Assembly (NCBI GenBank): GCA_028551475.1 | Contig: CM052355.1 | Location: 20,735,580 to 20,799,579, forward strand | DNA length: 64,000 nt | Direction of reading: 5' to 3' | Source of the DNA: Casuarina equisetifolia | Taxonomy: Eukaryota > Streptophyta > Magnoliopsida > Fagales > Casuarinaceae | In this document: positions 38,491 through 50,092 of the stretch, in pieces | How positions within the stretch are numbered: position 1 is the first letter of the stretch | Layout: each line of letters begins with the position of its first letter | Notes under the pieces: model-generated | Database searches by the model: none | Told to the model about the DNA's origin: nothing | Seen by the model: only the letters and a program-made list of their open reading frames with translations | Made by a program: the position numbers and the translations under genes

Positions 38491-40052
38491 TATTGAAAAT
38501 CATGTGCTTGTATGTTTTGATTGAGAAAAATTTTATTTGATTATATGTGAAATAGAATATTATAATTATTTGAACATATATTAAATAGAATATTATACTT
38601 GCATATATGATAGAATATATAAGATTGTGTGTGCACATATTAAAACTCAAAGGAAGTAAAAGGTGTGTAAATTATAATATTAATTAATGATATTATAAAG
38701 TAGCCGGGTTCCTACATTTTATTATCAAACATCAAATATGAAGTCAATTTGATTTAATCTTTGAATATTTTGTTTCATAGATTAATTTACATTCTTGGTT
38801 TTGTTAAAGGAAATTTGATAGTTGGAATTGGTGTATTTACAGGTTTCATGGACCGACCACATATTTATATATGGATACATGAAGCTTATCTATGTGATCA
38901 ACCCGTGAGAAGAGGTCAGCCCGTATGAATTGTTCAGCCCGTGAGAAAAGGTCAGCCCGTATGAATTGTTCAGCCTGTAAGAAGAGGTTAACCTGCGAAG
39001 CTTGAAACAACAGCATTCTGATTGAGTCACTTATCCAAAACGGCAGTGTGTGAAGCAAATAAGAGCATAAGCTCTTATGACCGGAAGCCTGAAGCCCTAG
39101 CCGCATTCTTCGACCTAAAGCTACACTTCACCTCTCGATCTCTTTCCTACGACGATTGCTCCAACGGGAAGAATGAAAAGGCGACTAAATACTGAATGTC
39201 AAAACGGTTATATTGCTGAAAAATCATCATTTGTATCAATACAACATCGTATCCATCAAATCCCAATGGAAGGATTTTAAAAAGGTTTGAATCAAAACCC
39301 TAATATGCTTAAGGTTCGAGTACCTACTATAAAAAGGAGATTTGGATGAAATATTTGTGCTTGCCGAGATATATTTTTGTTGATTTGCTCAAAAGAGATA
39401 AAAGCCCTCATCGATTTGCTCTTATTGCCGTGCTTGGTAAAGTTTGAAGAAAAAGGAAATCTTCAATGATATTCTCTAAACTTGTCATCTTGTGAATATC
39501 ATTTGATAGATTGATTGTTGTATGTGCTAGATTGATTATAACATTATTTGCACATAAAGATTATTGTAAATCTGAAACCTTAGATTTGTGAAACTGGGGC
39601 TTTCAAGATTAGAGCTTAAATTGACTTTGTATACATTCAATTAGTTCTTTGATAAGCTTAAATCCTCACTCATATTATATATTTAAGGAATGAGCTTGAT
39701 GTATTAAGGTTTTTGTAAACCTAACCTTCTAACCGTGAGCTATATAACTCCTTTTGAGGAGTTGTGAGGTGAAGGAGAGGTGCTCTCCTTGATTGAAGTA
39801 AAGAAGATTTCAACTCGGTTTAAGTTGAAGGAGAAGAGGGTGGAAGTAGGTGAAAAGTGCTGAACTACCGTGAAATTCTTGGTTGTGAATTTTTTTTATC
39901 TAATTCTTTTATTTGATACTTTATTACTATTGTGATATCTTATCTAGTTGTGATTACCTTAAAGAAACAAAATTTAAGAAATATATAAAAATTACATAGA
40001 CTTCTAGATGTCCAATTCAAGCCCCCCTTCTTGGATAGCCATAAACCCAACA
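38491..40052 (+). repeat. 3' LTR of the Sirevirus-like element
   Basis: 1562 bp. It agrees closely with 31683-33199, but its minisatellite (about 38897-38997) is longer by roughly one unit of 36 bp. Confidence 0.93.
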
Positions 40053-40142
40053 GTAGGTTCATATGTTTGCTCTTTTTTACCTAATGTGAGAGTTCCCTTT
40101 TTAAAAAAATAAAAAATAAAGGTTCCTTGGTGCACCGATTAT
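40053..40142. other. Target flank, continuing the sequence left of 31683
   Basis: It starts with the second copy of GTAGG. Joined across the element, it resembles 31490-31520, so it belongs to the same old Gypsy-like remnant. The 3' end of the transporter gene begins just beyond. Confidence 0.5.
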
Positions 40143-40287
40143 GAACAAAAAAGGACTTTAGATAAAATTGTTTCGACCTTGACTACAAGAGAGATCATTG
40201 TAGTGGTAAGAGGTAAACATATAAAGGTTACACCTAATATACAAACTCCACCCATCTTTAAACAAAAGTTTGTTTGATATTTTTGTC
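40143..40287 (-). other. Probable 3' untranslated region of the OPT gene
   Basis: A non-coding stretch between the stop codon and the Gypsy-like remnant. No clear polyadenylation signal could be fixed. Its shortness means the transcript may end inside old transposon sequence. Confidence 0.45.
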
Positions 40288-43037
40288 TTACGCCGAGGAA
40301 AAAGGGCATCCATCCACTGCCACAAAGGGGTCTGTGGGACAGGAGGCCAGGGGGCAATGGTCACCCACATCTAAACCCCACCAATTAATCCCATATATGT
40401 CCTTTTGCTGAAGAGTAAAACTTAACAAGATAGTTAATAAGGCAACCCCCATGTCCAGCCCATATGCCAATATGTAGTTGTACCTGGTCCACCAATTTTT
40501 ATATCTTCGAAATACGATGAAGTTGAAAAAAATAGATACCGCAATCCAAGCCCAAATATTCACAGGTCCAATAGCAGGCATAAATAAGGTTGAAATGAAT
40601 ATCAATGGCACGTTGATTTCTTTAATCCACTTCGTCTTTGGGAAAAGCCGCGACAGAGCCCAAACTAAGCAAGGAGCAAGCATGCCGATTAAGAAGAAAC
40701 AATAAAGCTTTGAATAAGGGCCATCGGGTAAAAAGATACGTGTTGGACCAATCACTCCCCAAATTATTGTGTAAGAAAAGTTAACATGTTCTAAAGGACA
40801 GGTCCATGGGCTACCTTTTGGTAATCTTTCTAAATCACACATATGCTCCACAGTTGAGATTAGCCACCAGGTTGATGAATAACTAACTGTGCTTGTTATA
40901 AGCGAACCAATTAGTTGGCTAGTAAACATACTTTTTGGAGGAATTTTCAAGTAGTGGGCCAACTTGAGCTCATAGAAAATATTAAGAGCGTTGTCCATGG
41001 CAGATACGCAAAATGACTTATAAACCAAATTTGCCAATGGCCTGCCAGGGTAGATATAACCCATAGATAGTTCCGAAATTATACCCAAGTTAAAGGCCTA
41101 AGAAAAAAAGTCATAAAAACCAAAAAGGAGAAAAGGTCAGAAACCAATCTAAAAGAATATATATATATTTAATTGTTGATTTGTGGAAATATGACTTCCC
41201 CGTTAATTCTACATACAAAAAGTGGGCAAATCCCAAGAAGAATGGAACTTACTTGACCCGTTGTAGCCAAAAGCACGCCGAAGGGAAGAATTAAAACGAT
41301 GATCATAAAGCATCCCAGTAGGATTCCCCAGTACGGAAGCTGCAGTTGCTTAATGAAAGTTTCACAAGTGAAAATTGCGAGGCCGACCGTGGAAAATGTA
41401 ATTGCATAGTACCACCATCGAGGAATACGCTCGTACTTGCTCATCAGCCTGTTATGAACATCCCCACACTGATCTCGATGTTCCCAAGCCAGCTTCATTT
41501 GTTTCCATGTGTCTCTGAATAGCACAAACACCGCACATTCAATAATGGCCATGAAAGATGCATACAGTGTATATTCAAAATAATGATTACCTCCCATAGA
41601 ACAGCAAGAAATGTATGATGGAAGAAGTGGTGCACGCCAGACCGCATCCCATTGTCAAAAAATAAACTGTACCAAAGTAGAGCTTTGAGTAGCTTTCGTA
41701 TCCTTCAAGATTGAGTGTCAAATCGTTTTCATTCAGAACCCTAGAGAGATTATAAACTTGACCACTGGAGTCGAAAACGTCGTACGAAAAAAGAGGGAAC
41801 CGCCTGGCGTCATACAGATTGCTCCAATACACAATCGGGGTAACTACGTAGAGAAACAAAATGAAACCAACCATGGCATTGAGAGCCGAGGTCAGCGGTA
41901 AAATCAAGGGATTTGATAGAAACGCAGACGCAGCACTCCAATCCAATGCAATTGCACCAATGCCAAATCCACCCCGACCAGAGCCTATAATTTGGGCTGC
42001 CACCGACCCCTTCCATATCCAACAAATAAAGGAAAGGGCACCAATCGAAGGGAAGAAATATCCAGGCACAATTGCATACGCGAAGCTTGCAATTGTTGTT
42101 ATTGAAAAGAATTGAAGTATGCTTAGCTGTCCTTTTACTCTCCTATCCTCTTCATGCAATCCCCTGAAAGTCCCCTATTATCAGCAACAAAATCCACACC
42201 CATACACATACGTGTAATTCGTAAATAAAAATCTCAAGACTGAATACCTGTAAAGACACACATCAAGCAAGCTGGTAGGGAACCACATGTTCGGAGAACT
42301 CACAAGAAAATCCATGAAGAGTCCAGCAAACCCATACCCAGTCAGCTGCATGTTTACCAATACAAAGAATAATGCGTCAAATCATTATCAGATGTACCGT
42401 TTTCGACCCAAGTATAACGGAACTACTAAAAACACAAAGAAAGAAACCTGGGAAGTTAGAGTCATCAGTAAGCCTGACAGGTAACTTATGCTTTTTCGAT
42501 AGAAAATCTTTGACAATGAGGCAATGGATATAGAATATGGGTTTGTTAAACATGAGGTAACCATGATCGTGATCAACGCATGTTCTTTGATACTGAAAGG
42601 TCCTGGATTCATTGAGAATGTCCATTTTGTTCCGAGAACTTTGACAGGTTTAGAAGGAAGTGTCTTCGCCATAGTTTTCCCGCACCCAACAACCAGCAAT
42701 TGGATAAAACTACCCGAAAGGAAAATTGTGTTTTGACGATAATAGAAAAACTGTACAAGAAGGGAAAGAATTGCACAAGTAATAGGTCCAATAACCCAGG
42801 TTCGAAATGTGAAGGTTGGCAACGTGTGGTCGTCAGTGATTGGAACTACTAGTCGCACATGTTCTATGGGAGAGTCATTAACTTCATCATCTGCATCCAT
42901 GTACAAATTTTGAGGAATAAATCAACACGCATAAAAGCATATCAAAGGACAACACATTGTAGAAGCATGGCATTCAGAGAAAGGATCGTACCGCCATCAT
43001 TTTGCATCTTACGCAAAAGAGAGAATTGACTGTTCAT
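40288..43037 (-). CDS. Oligopeptide transporter, OPT family (six exons)
   Basis: A plasma- or organelle-membrane transporter family that moves small peptides and, in some plant members, metal chelates with protons. Six minus-strand exons are inferred at 43037-42992, 42890-42448, 42345-42248, 42163-41591, 41514-41253 and 41097-40288. All five introns run GT-AG and the phases agree. The total is 2232 nt, or 743 residues, normal for plant OPTs. Both family motifs are present: NPGPF at residues 110-114 and KIPPK (usually KIPPR) at 525-529. TDDHTLPTFTFRTW (34-47), YIYPGRPLAN (488-497) and the C-terminal CPLASCPTDP are also typical. Many hydrophobic segments fit a polytopic protein. The start at 43037 is the first in-frame ATG after a stop; a second ATG lies at residue 11. 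No break was seen, so it is probably functional. The substrate and the exact OPT member cannot be told. The tiny first exon is the least certain part. Confidence 0.93.
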
Positions 43038-43734
43038 TAGTCCAATATCAAAGGACTAGAAGGTAAACAATGACATGAGATTCAAATTCACGAGTTAAAA
43101 AACTGTAGCTCGCAGAGCCAGTCCCCAAAGGAACATGCCATTCATTTAAAGCTTGCTACAAGACTTAAAAAAGGATGGAGATAACGAACCTTGACTGGTC
43201 TCTTCCGGATCGAGAGAACTACCAAGGAATAAGTCACTCAACCAAGTCTTAATATGGACGTGTCTTGAGTCAAACTAGTCGCTGTTTGTTTCGTTGTAGT
43301 GCATCGTATAGGCGCGACTGTTAGCTAGTTCTACTATGCTATCAGCGGAGATATACCATTTTTAGTAGTTGTATTCAATTTGCAAGGGATCTGAAAATAA
43401 CTACATTCAACGGGCAAAACATCCTGTGATGTGAGGTTGATCGATTTTCAGATGTTCAAACATCCTAAATATGGATTTTCAATACAAAATAAATAAATAA
43501 AAGAAAAGGTAATAATAGAAGCTTTCAAATTTTCCTTCTTTAGAGATATTTACTTTTACCCAAATTCTTTTATTCTCGTAATGCAGCATCGAAAATCATG
43601 CCTCATTAACTCAGGTTTAATGTGTCATTCCTCTGCCAGTCCCTGTTGTATGTTTTTTTTTTTCTTTACAGAGATAAATGTTCTTTTTTTTTTCTTTTAA
43701 ATAGGAATATAATACTGCGTCTTCCGTCTTGCGC

Positions 43735-43930
43735 AATCCTTTGCCAAAAGGGAAGACGCCATTCCCAGCTCGGGAAGGAAAGTGTCTCCTTTCTCACGTG
43801 ATCCTCACCCAGAAAGGAAGACGTGAGCCTCAGCTCAAGAAGGAAAGATTTGCTCTGCACGCCTCTCTGGTCCGGAAGGAAAGCTACAACAATGACACAA
43901 CGGAACTTGGGATCAAGAAAGGAAAATCTA
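43735..43930. repeat. Degenerate repeats of a GGAAGGAAAG motif
   Basis: Copies near 43772, 43812, 43838, 43873 and 43914, spaced 26-41 bp apart, in a stretch richer in G and C than its flanks. Confidence 0.5.
43795..43800. promoter_or_regulatory. G-box CACGTG
   Basis: The palindromic CACGTG core bound by plant bZIP and bHLH factors, about 760 bp upstream of the OPT start codon. A single site could be chance, though the local sequence is unlike the AT-rich flanks. Confidence 0.4.
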
Positions 43931-44368
43931 CACGCACCTATATTCATGGCTAGGTGTGGGTCGATTTCTCCAAGTATTGCACGACTTCTCTGAGGAAAGA
44001 AAATTCAACGAATATTAGTTTCCCAAAAGACAAAGATTGATATTTCCTTGTACAGTTATTATTATTAGATTCCATGTTTTTCTTTCATTCTCTCTGTATA
44101 AACCATTGTCAATATGTGTACAAAATAGTAAAGAAATTTGAGAACAAATTTTCTACACTTCTCTATTTTGAGTTTGTGCTTTTTTTTTCTTTTCTTCTTC
44201 TTTCTTTTTTACAAAATCCTAACACATTTTATTGTTACCAACAAAGCTTGGCATAATAATCTTACATTGAATAAGTATAGAGGCCTAATGCTTTGAGAGA
44301 GAGTTTGTGTTTTTTGGCCGTCAACTTCCCTATTTCCTTTTTTTTTGGTAAAAAATAAATTTGAAAAT

Positions 44369-44600
44369 TATTGAAAAAACAAGAAAGCTATAAAGTAAAC
44401 TTCCTTACTGACTGCAACAAGGAGAAAGAGAGAGCAAAGGCAATATTGTGAAGCCTCTAGGGCAAAGCTATTTGCATTTACTCAAAGAATAATACTTACA
44501 TGGTTTTCACTTATATACAATATCAAATAAGGGCATAAAGGTAAATTACATATAAACAAAATGTTATCTCATAGGCCTTCAAATAGTAAGCAACTCGATA
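44369..44600 (-). repeat. 3' LTR of the antisense Copia element
   Basis: 232 bp. It aligns throughout with 49856-50087. A purine-rich tract (minus strand CTTAAGGAGGAG) sits next to it, as expected of a polypurine tract. Confidence 0.9.
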
Positions 44601-47600
44601 CTCCTCCTTAAGCCAAAGATTTGTAAAGATCAAATGCTCTGAGCTTGCCTAAGAGATAATGATATTGCTTACCATTGAAGGCCTTGGTGAATAGATTTGC
44701 TAGTTGTTATGAAGCTAACATACATCATCTGCACACTATTTCCCTTCGTATTTGTTTCCGTATAAAATGGCACTCAATCTCAATATGCTTTATCTTTTCA
44801 TGTTGTACTGGATTGGTTGCTATTTTTCTTGCAGCTTCCTTATCACAGAAAAGAGGAACTAGTAGTTTAACATTAAGCCTAAGATCTTGAAATAGTCCAG
44901 TAAGCCACATAATTTCACATGTTGTGATTCTCATGGCTCTATACTCTACTTATGCTAATGATTTTGACACTAGTGATTGTTTCTTCGTCCTCCATGATAT
45001 TAATGAACCGCCAAGCTTGACAGAATATCCTGTGAGGGGTCTCTTTGTCATCGGGCAAGTGTCATAGTCGAAGTCATAAAAAGCTATTAGCTCTAAGTGT
45101 GATGAAGTAGAAAAAAGAAGACGAAGACCTGGAGCTCCTTTAATATACTTTATAACCCAAAGTGCAACATCCATATGTGATCATTTAGGAGCATTTTTGA
45201 ATTAACTTAACAACTAAATTGGGTAAGTAAGATCTGGCCTAGTCACAATCAAGTACATCAATTTTCCTACCAATCGTCTATAAGATAAAAGATCATGGAT
45301 GAGTGGATCATAACATCTACTGCCAATCTCAATGGCATGTTCCATTGATGTCAACTTAAACCTTGTTCCATGGATGTAGCTACTGGTTTAGCGCCTATTA
45401 ATCCTGCCATTGATATTAACTTAAGAGCGTATTTGTATTGTTAATACAAATCCCTTCTCTTGAACGAGCCATTTCTATTCCCAAAAAGTACTTCAGCTAA
45501 CCTAGATCTTTCATCCGAAACTTTACTAGATAGGTCTTAAGGCTAGCCATGGCTATGGCATTATTACCACTAATCAATATGTCATCAACATATATAAGTA
45601 TGATGACAATGTTATTGCCTTATCGACGAGTAAACAAGGTATAATCATATTATGACTGGGAGTATCCAATTGTCTCAAATGCATCGGTTAATTTTGCATA
45701 CCATTAACGCAACGCTTGTTTCATACCATAAAGGGACTTGTGCAGTCAACATACTAAGCTCTCCCTATGTCAATGAAGCCTTTGTGAGAGCTCCATGTAT
45801 ACCTCTTCTAGTAAATTGTCATGTAAGAATGCATTTTGTACATCTAGGTGGTATAAAGGCCAATTATGTTTGGCTGCAAGTGAGAAAACTGCCTGAACAC
45901 TGATGATCTTAGCAGTAGGGGTGAAAGTTTCTTCATAGTTAATGCCTTCCCTCTAATGATAACCCTTGGCTACCAATCGAGCTTTATAACATTCTACACT
46001 CCCATATGACTTGTATTTAATTTTGTAAACCCATTTGCAACCCACTGCATGATACCCTTGTGGTAATAGGACTAAATCCCATGTATGATTGGCCTTCAAG
46101 GCCTCTAATTCTCACTCCATAACACCAACCTAATTAGGGTCCATGACAACTTCCTGATAAAAGGTGGGTTCCCATACAACATAAACATATGCAACAAACT
46201 GTTTGTGGTGTGGGGTGAGTTTATCTAATGAAACATAATTGCTCATAGGACAGCATGTAGACATAGAGGTTAAAGGTAAGGTGAAACATATATATTCAGT
46301 TATCCAAACTAATGATCAGGTGATTCTAAAGACCTATGAGGTTAATGGCTTAAGGGCATGGATGTTGGTAAGGATGGCATGGAAGGAAAGGCTGGAGAAA
46401 TATCAATGGGTGCCTCTAAAGCCCACTCTAGAGGGGGTCTTAGTGAAGGATCAAATGGTTTTGGAGGGTTGTTTATAACTCCCTTTATCTGTGGCAAGGA
46501 CTTAATCACTAGGGCTAAATGATCGTCAAGTATAGCTAGACTATTAGACTCACAAGCATTGCTAGAAAATGAAAATTTTGACTCGTGGAACACAAAATCG
46601 CAATTGATGAAGAATTTACCAATCGCTCAATCATAAACTTGATATCCTTTTTGGGTCAAAGAATATCCCATAAAGACACAAGGGACTGCTCTAGGAGTGA
46701 ATTTACTCGTTGGGAAAAAAGTGGTGACATAGCAACGACATCCAAAAACACGAAGGTAATGATGTGTGGGAGGATGACCGTGGAGGACCTTAAAAGGAGT
46801 ACAATGTGAGATGGTTGATGAGAACTATCTATTAACAATGTATGTTGTTGTAAGGATGCATTACCCCCAAAAGTGAGTAGGGACATTACTTTGGAACAAT
46901 AGGGCTCAAGTGATGTTTAAAATATGTTGATGCTTATGTTCTACAACCCTATTTTGTTAAGTGTATAAATGCAACTACTCTCATGAATGATCCATCGAGA
47001 AGTTAAGAATGAAGAAAAAACATTTGAAAAGAACTTGGTGCCATTGTCAAATCAAATACACTGAGTAGGACACCCAAACTAAGTAGAAACCATAAGGATG
47101 AAAGCTTGCACAATGGGGAATACTTGATCCTTGGACTTAATTAAAAAAATCCATGTGGCTCATGAAAAATCATTAATTGTGATCAAGAAGTATTGAGCAC
47201 CATCGTGGTTTAGAACTTGATGTGGACCCTAAAGATCCATATGGAATAATTGAAAAATTGCATAAGTCTGTATCTGACTATGGCCAAAAGGTAGGTGAGT
47301 TTGTTTAGCCAACGGGCAGATAAAACAAGAAAAATCATGTAGATGTTTTAAAGCTTTTTCGTGCATGACTAGATATTTAGAAGAAGGGTGACCAAAACAC
47401 TTATGCCACAAATCATAGTCTAGATTAATTGAGTGATTACAAACAACGTTCAACGTTACATCAAAAAGTGGTTGTTCGGTGAATTTTAAATGCAAGTGAA
47501 CATGTCGAACAAGTAATATAATGATAAGAAAAGTATCGTGGTTTTGAAATACAAAATTGAAACTGTGACAAAATGGAAACAAGACTAGGATCGACTTTTG

Positions 47601-49855
47601 TAGAAGACATCAGGAAGTAAAAACCTTTATCAGTTTTACCCTAACCAATCACTACCCCAGTCATATTGTCTTGGAAAACACAAAAGCGAAAAAGGAAATG
47701 ACAATGCAATTATTATCCATGGTTAACTTAGTGATGGATATCATGTTATATTTAAACCTAAGGACAAAAAAAACACGGTCAAGGGTCAAGTTCTGTATAG
47801 GATGGCTAGATCCTACATGTGTGGTTGTTGTACAGGTCCCATCAGGTAAGTGTATGGAAAATAATTGAGATAGACATGGAGTATATGATATCAAATAATT
47901 GAAATTGCAAGTAATATGATCTTGGCTCCTGAATCCAAAATCCATCTATAATTATCAACTTCAAGGGGAGGTTTTAATCTATTACCTGTAAATGAAGTGC
48001 TTGTATCACTTCCTCCCATGTTGTTTAGAGCTAATAATAGTTGTTGGAACTGCTCCACTAATAATCCCCCTTGCATGGCCTCGCCAACAACATTTCATGT
48101 CTGCCCTACAAGTCCATATACTATCATATTTAGGTTTCTTAACCCATAATTAAAATGGGGTGTAGACCATGGTCCTAAGGGCTAAAGTCCAAGCCTACTA
48201 GAATTGCCTACAGGCTATCCTATAAGGACAAACCCACATGTAATTGTAGTACCAACCCACTGATTAGGCTAGCCTGTGAGGACAAACCTACATGTAATTG
48301 CAATACTAACTCATTGATTGGGTTTGCTTGTAGATTGGCCAGCAGGAGCCATATGGCCTACATGTCGGCTTCCAAGGGCCATATGGCCCACATGTGGCCC
48401 TCCATAGGGCAAATGGCCCACATACAGGCCTATGAGTTATCCTGCACCAGCCGAGGGACCCACGAAAGGAGGCGGGTTCCCAACTAGTAACCCACCTTCC
48501 CCGATGCTACAAAAATGGCCCCCTCTAACAATGGTGGCCTAGTATGTTTGAACTGGCAAGGATTTTTCTAGCTCCATGTGTCCTCTTCTACCTCATTTTT
48601 GGTTCCAAGTGGGAGGAAAACCCACAATGTGGTAGCAATTATCATGGGTGTGCCTCGATTTATGGCAATTTGCACATATTTAAGCTTCGACTACACAATT
48701 TCATCCTCCATCTCCCCGATTTAAGCTTCATTGTGTGTTTATGGAGGAACACTTTTAAAGATTCAAGGTTCCTAAAGCTCGATTTACTGTAAGAGCCATT
48801 CTTTCAACTACTAGATTGGAACTATCCAATTTTTAAAGTTAGTCTTCATCTTTCTTGGTGAGATTATAAACAAAATCGACAATGGGGGGTGATTCCTTGG
48901 CTAGAATATTGGTTCCAAGAGGCTTGAACTAGTCACTAAGGCCCATGAGGTACTCCATCAACCAAATTTCTTTATGTCTTGCCTCTAATCTCTCATTTAC
49001 TTTACAATAGCACAACCCACAAGTACACAACACGGGGGGTTCGTGGAAATCAATTTTAGCCCAGTAATCACATAAAGCACTATGATATTCTCTTATAGAC
49101 TGACCCGATTGCTTCATTCCATATAGCTACTGTCTAAGGTTGTATCATTGAGTGGCTATAGTGCAGCCAAATCGAAGCTAAAGCGTTTCCCATATAACTT
49201 GAGCATTTCCAATAATGGATACTAATAAGAAGAGGTTAGAATCCATAAATTTCTCAAACCAACTGATAATGGTAGCATGGCATTGGTCCCATTATGCTAC
49301 CTTTGCTGTGTCTATGGTGGATCTTGGAAAAGTGCCATCAATAAACCCCCATTTGTTCTTCCCTTTTAAGTTGTTCTTAACTTGATGGCTCCAAACATCA
49401 TAGTTGGCTTCACTGCTGAGTTTGATGATGGATAGGGTAGCTCTAGGAAAGTTAGTAGGAGAAAGGAAAAAGGGATCTTGAAAGAGGTTGATATTGGTGG
49501 AATCAAAGGCCATTGTAGGAAAGATAGGGTCTTAGTCTAAGGAAAGAGATGAGGTGTGTGGATTGTAATTTCTAGAAAGGCCACAGGGTAGTTTGGTAAG
49601 TATTTTTGTCTAAGGGCTTTTAGAGTCTTGGTGAGATGAAAAAGACCCTAGTTTTCTTAAAATTCAATGATCACAATGGGTTAGGTATTCAAAATAGGGG
49701 TAAAACAAAGGACAATATCTTATGATAATATCAACAACCACAAATGCCCTTCACTACAATGAAAAGAGAAGAATGAAAATGATGAGTAGAAGCAAAGGTC
49801 TCAACACAATACCTCTAATGCATGTCGAGCGATGAACCTTAAGGCTCTAATACCA
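44601..49855 (-). mobile_element. gag-pol body of the antisense Copia element
   Basis: From high to low coordinates: gag N-terminus at about 49513 (NYDVWSHQVKNNLKG); gag middle at about 49117 (MKQSGQSIREYHSAL); protease region near 48080-47900 (RWILDSGA); gag-pre-integrase near 47420 (LWHKCFGHPSSKYL); integrase about 47250-46700; reverse transcriptase about 46100-45240; RNase H about 45174-44725 (GYSVKLGGSLISWRTKKQ, then HIEIECHFIR). Fossil, broken many times. Confidence 0.85.
47467..47540 (-). repeat. Tip of an Athila-like LTR inside the Copia element
   Basis: About 70 bp starting TTGTTCGGTGAATTTTAAAT and running to AATGATAAGAAAAGTATC. It matches the terminal part of the antisense Athila-like LTRs at 53822 and 5541. 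It lies next to the gag-pre-integrase motif of an unrelated Copia element. No further LTR or internal sequence is present. Confidence 0.7.
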
Positions 49856-50087
49856 TATTGAAAAAACAAGGAAACCTATAGAGTAAACTTCCTTACTAAC
49901 TACAGCAAGGAGAAAGATAGAGCAAAGGCAGTATTGTGAGCCTTTAAGGCAAAGCTATTTGCATTTACTCAAAGAATAATACTTACATGGTTTTCACTTA
50001 TATACAATGTCAAATAAGGGCATAAAGGTAAATTACATATAAACAAAATGCTATCTCATAAGCCCTCAAATAGTAAGCAACCCAATA
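49856..50087 (-). repeat. 5' LTR of the antisense Copia element
   Basis: 232 bp. It pairs with 44369-44600. The primer-binding site is directly inside it. Confidence 0.9.
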
Positions 50088-50092
50088 AAAAT

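Larger units (their letters stand above)
31683..40052 (+). mobile_element. Sirevirus-like Copia element, structurally complete
   Basis: An 8370-bp element with LTRs 31683-33199 and 38491-40052. It is flanked by an exact GTAGG duplication (31678-31682 and 40053-40057). Inside are a primer-binding site, gag with two zinc knuckles, protease, integrase, reverse transcriptase and RNase H, then a 3' stretch with three purine tracts. Long LTRs, this gag type and repeated purine tracts point to the Sirevirus lineage. The LTRs agree at about 95% by eye, so the insertion is fairly recent (roughly a few million years). The coding part is broken about ten times or more. Confidence 0.93.
43038..44363 (-). 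promoter_or_regulatory. Upstream region of the OPT gene
   Basis: The 1.3 kb before the start codon holds no other gene. A TATA-like TATATC lies near 43349-43356 (minus-strand reading), but its role is uncertain. A G-box CACGTG is at 43795-43800. The stretch 43720-43950 is less AT-rich than its surroundings and repeats a GGAAGGAAAG-like motif. The region ends at the TSD of the Copia element at 44369. Confidence 0.5.
44369..50087 (-). mobile_element. Copia element, antisense, full length with exact TSD
   Basis: A 5719-bp element with 232-bp LTRs at 44369-44600 and 49856-50087. It is flanked on both sides by AAAAT (44364-44368 and 50088-50092). The primer-binding site (minus strand TGGTATTAGAGCC) lies just below 49856. 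The minus-strand order is gag, protease, integrase, reverse transcriptase and RNase H, as in Copia. The LTRs agree at about 93% by eye, so it is older than the element at 31683. The coding part is broken well over ten times. The short LTRs set it apart from the Sirevirus-like family. Confidence 0.92.

Noticed and set aside
41810-42115. Open frames overlapping the OPT gene in other frames and on the other strand
   Set aside because: They are shadows of a strongly supported exon with clear OPT homology.
43666-43953. 93- and 74-codon open frames in the GC-richer stretch upstream of OPT
   Set aside because: They follow from the repeated GGAAGGAAAG motif. Neither shows a known domain, and both strands are open over the same bases.
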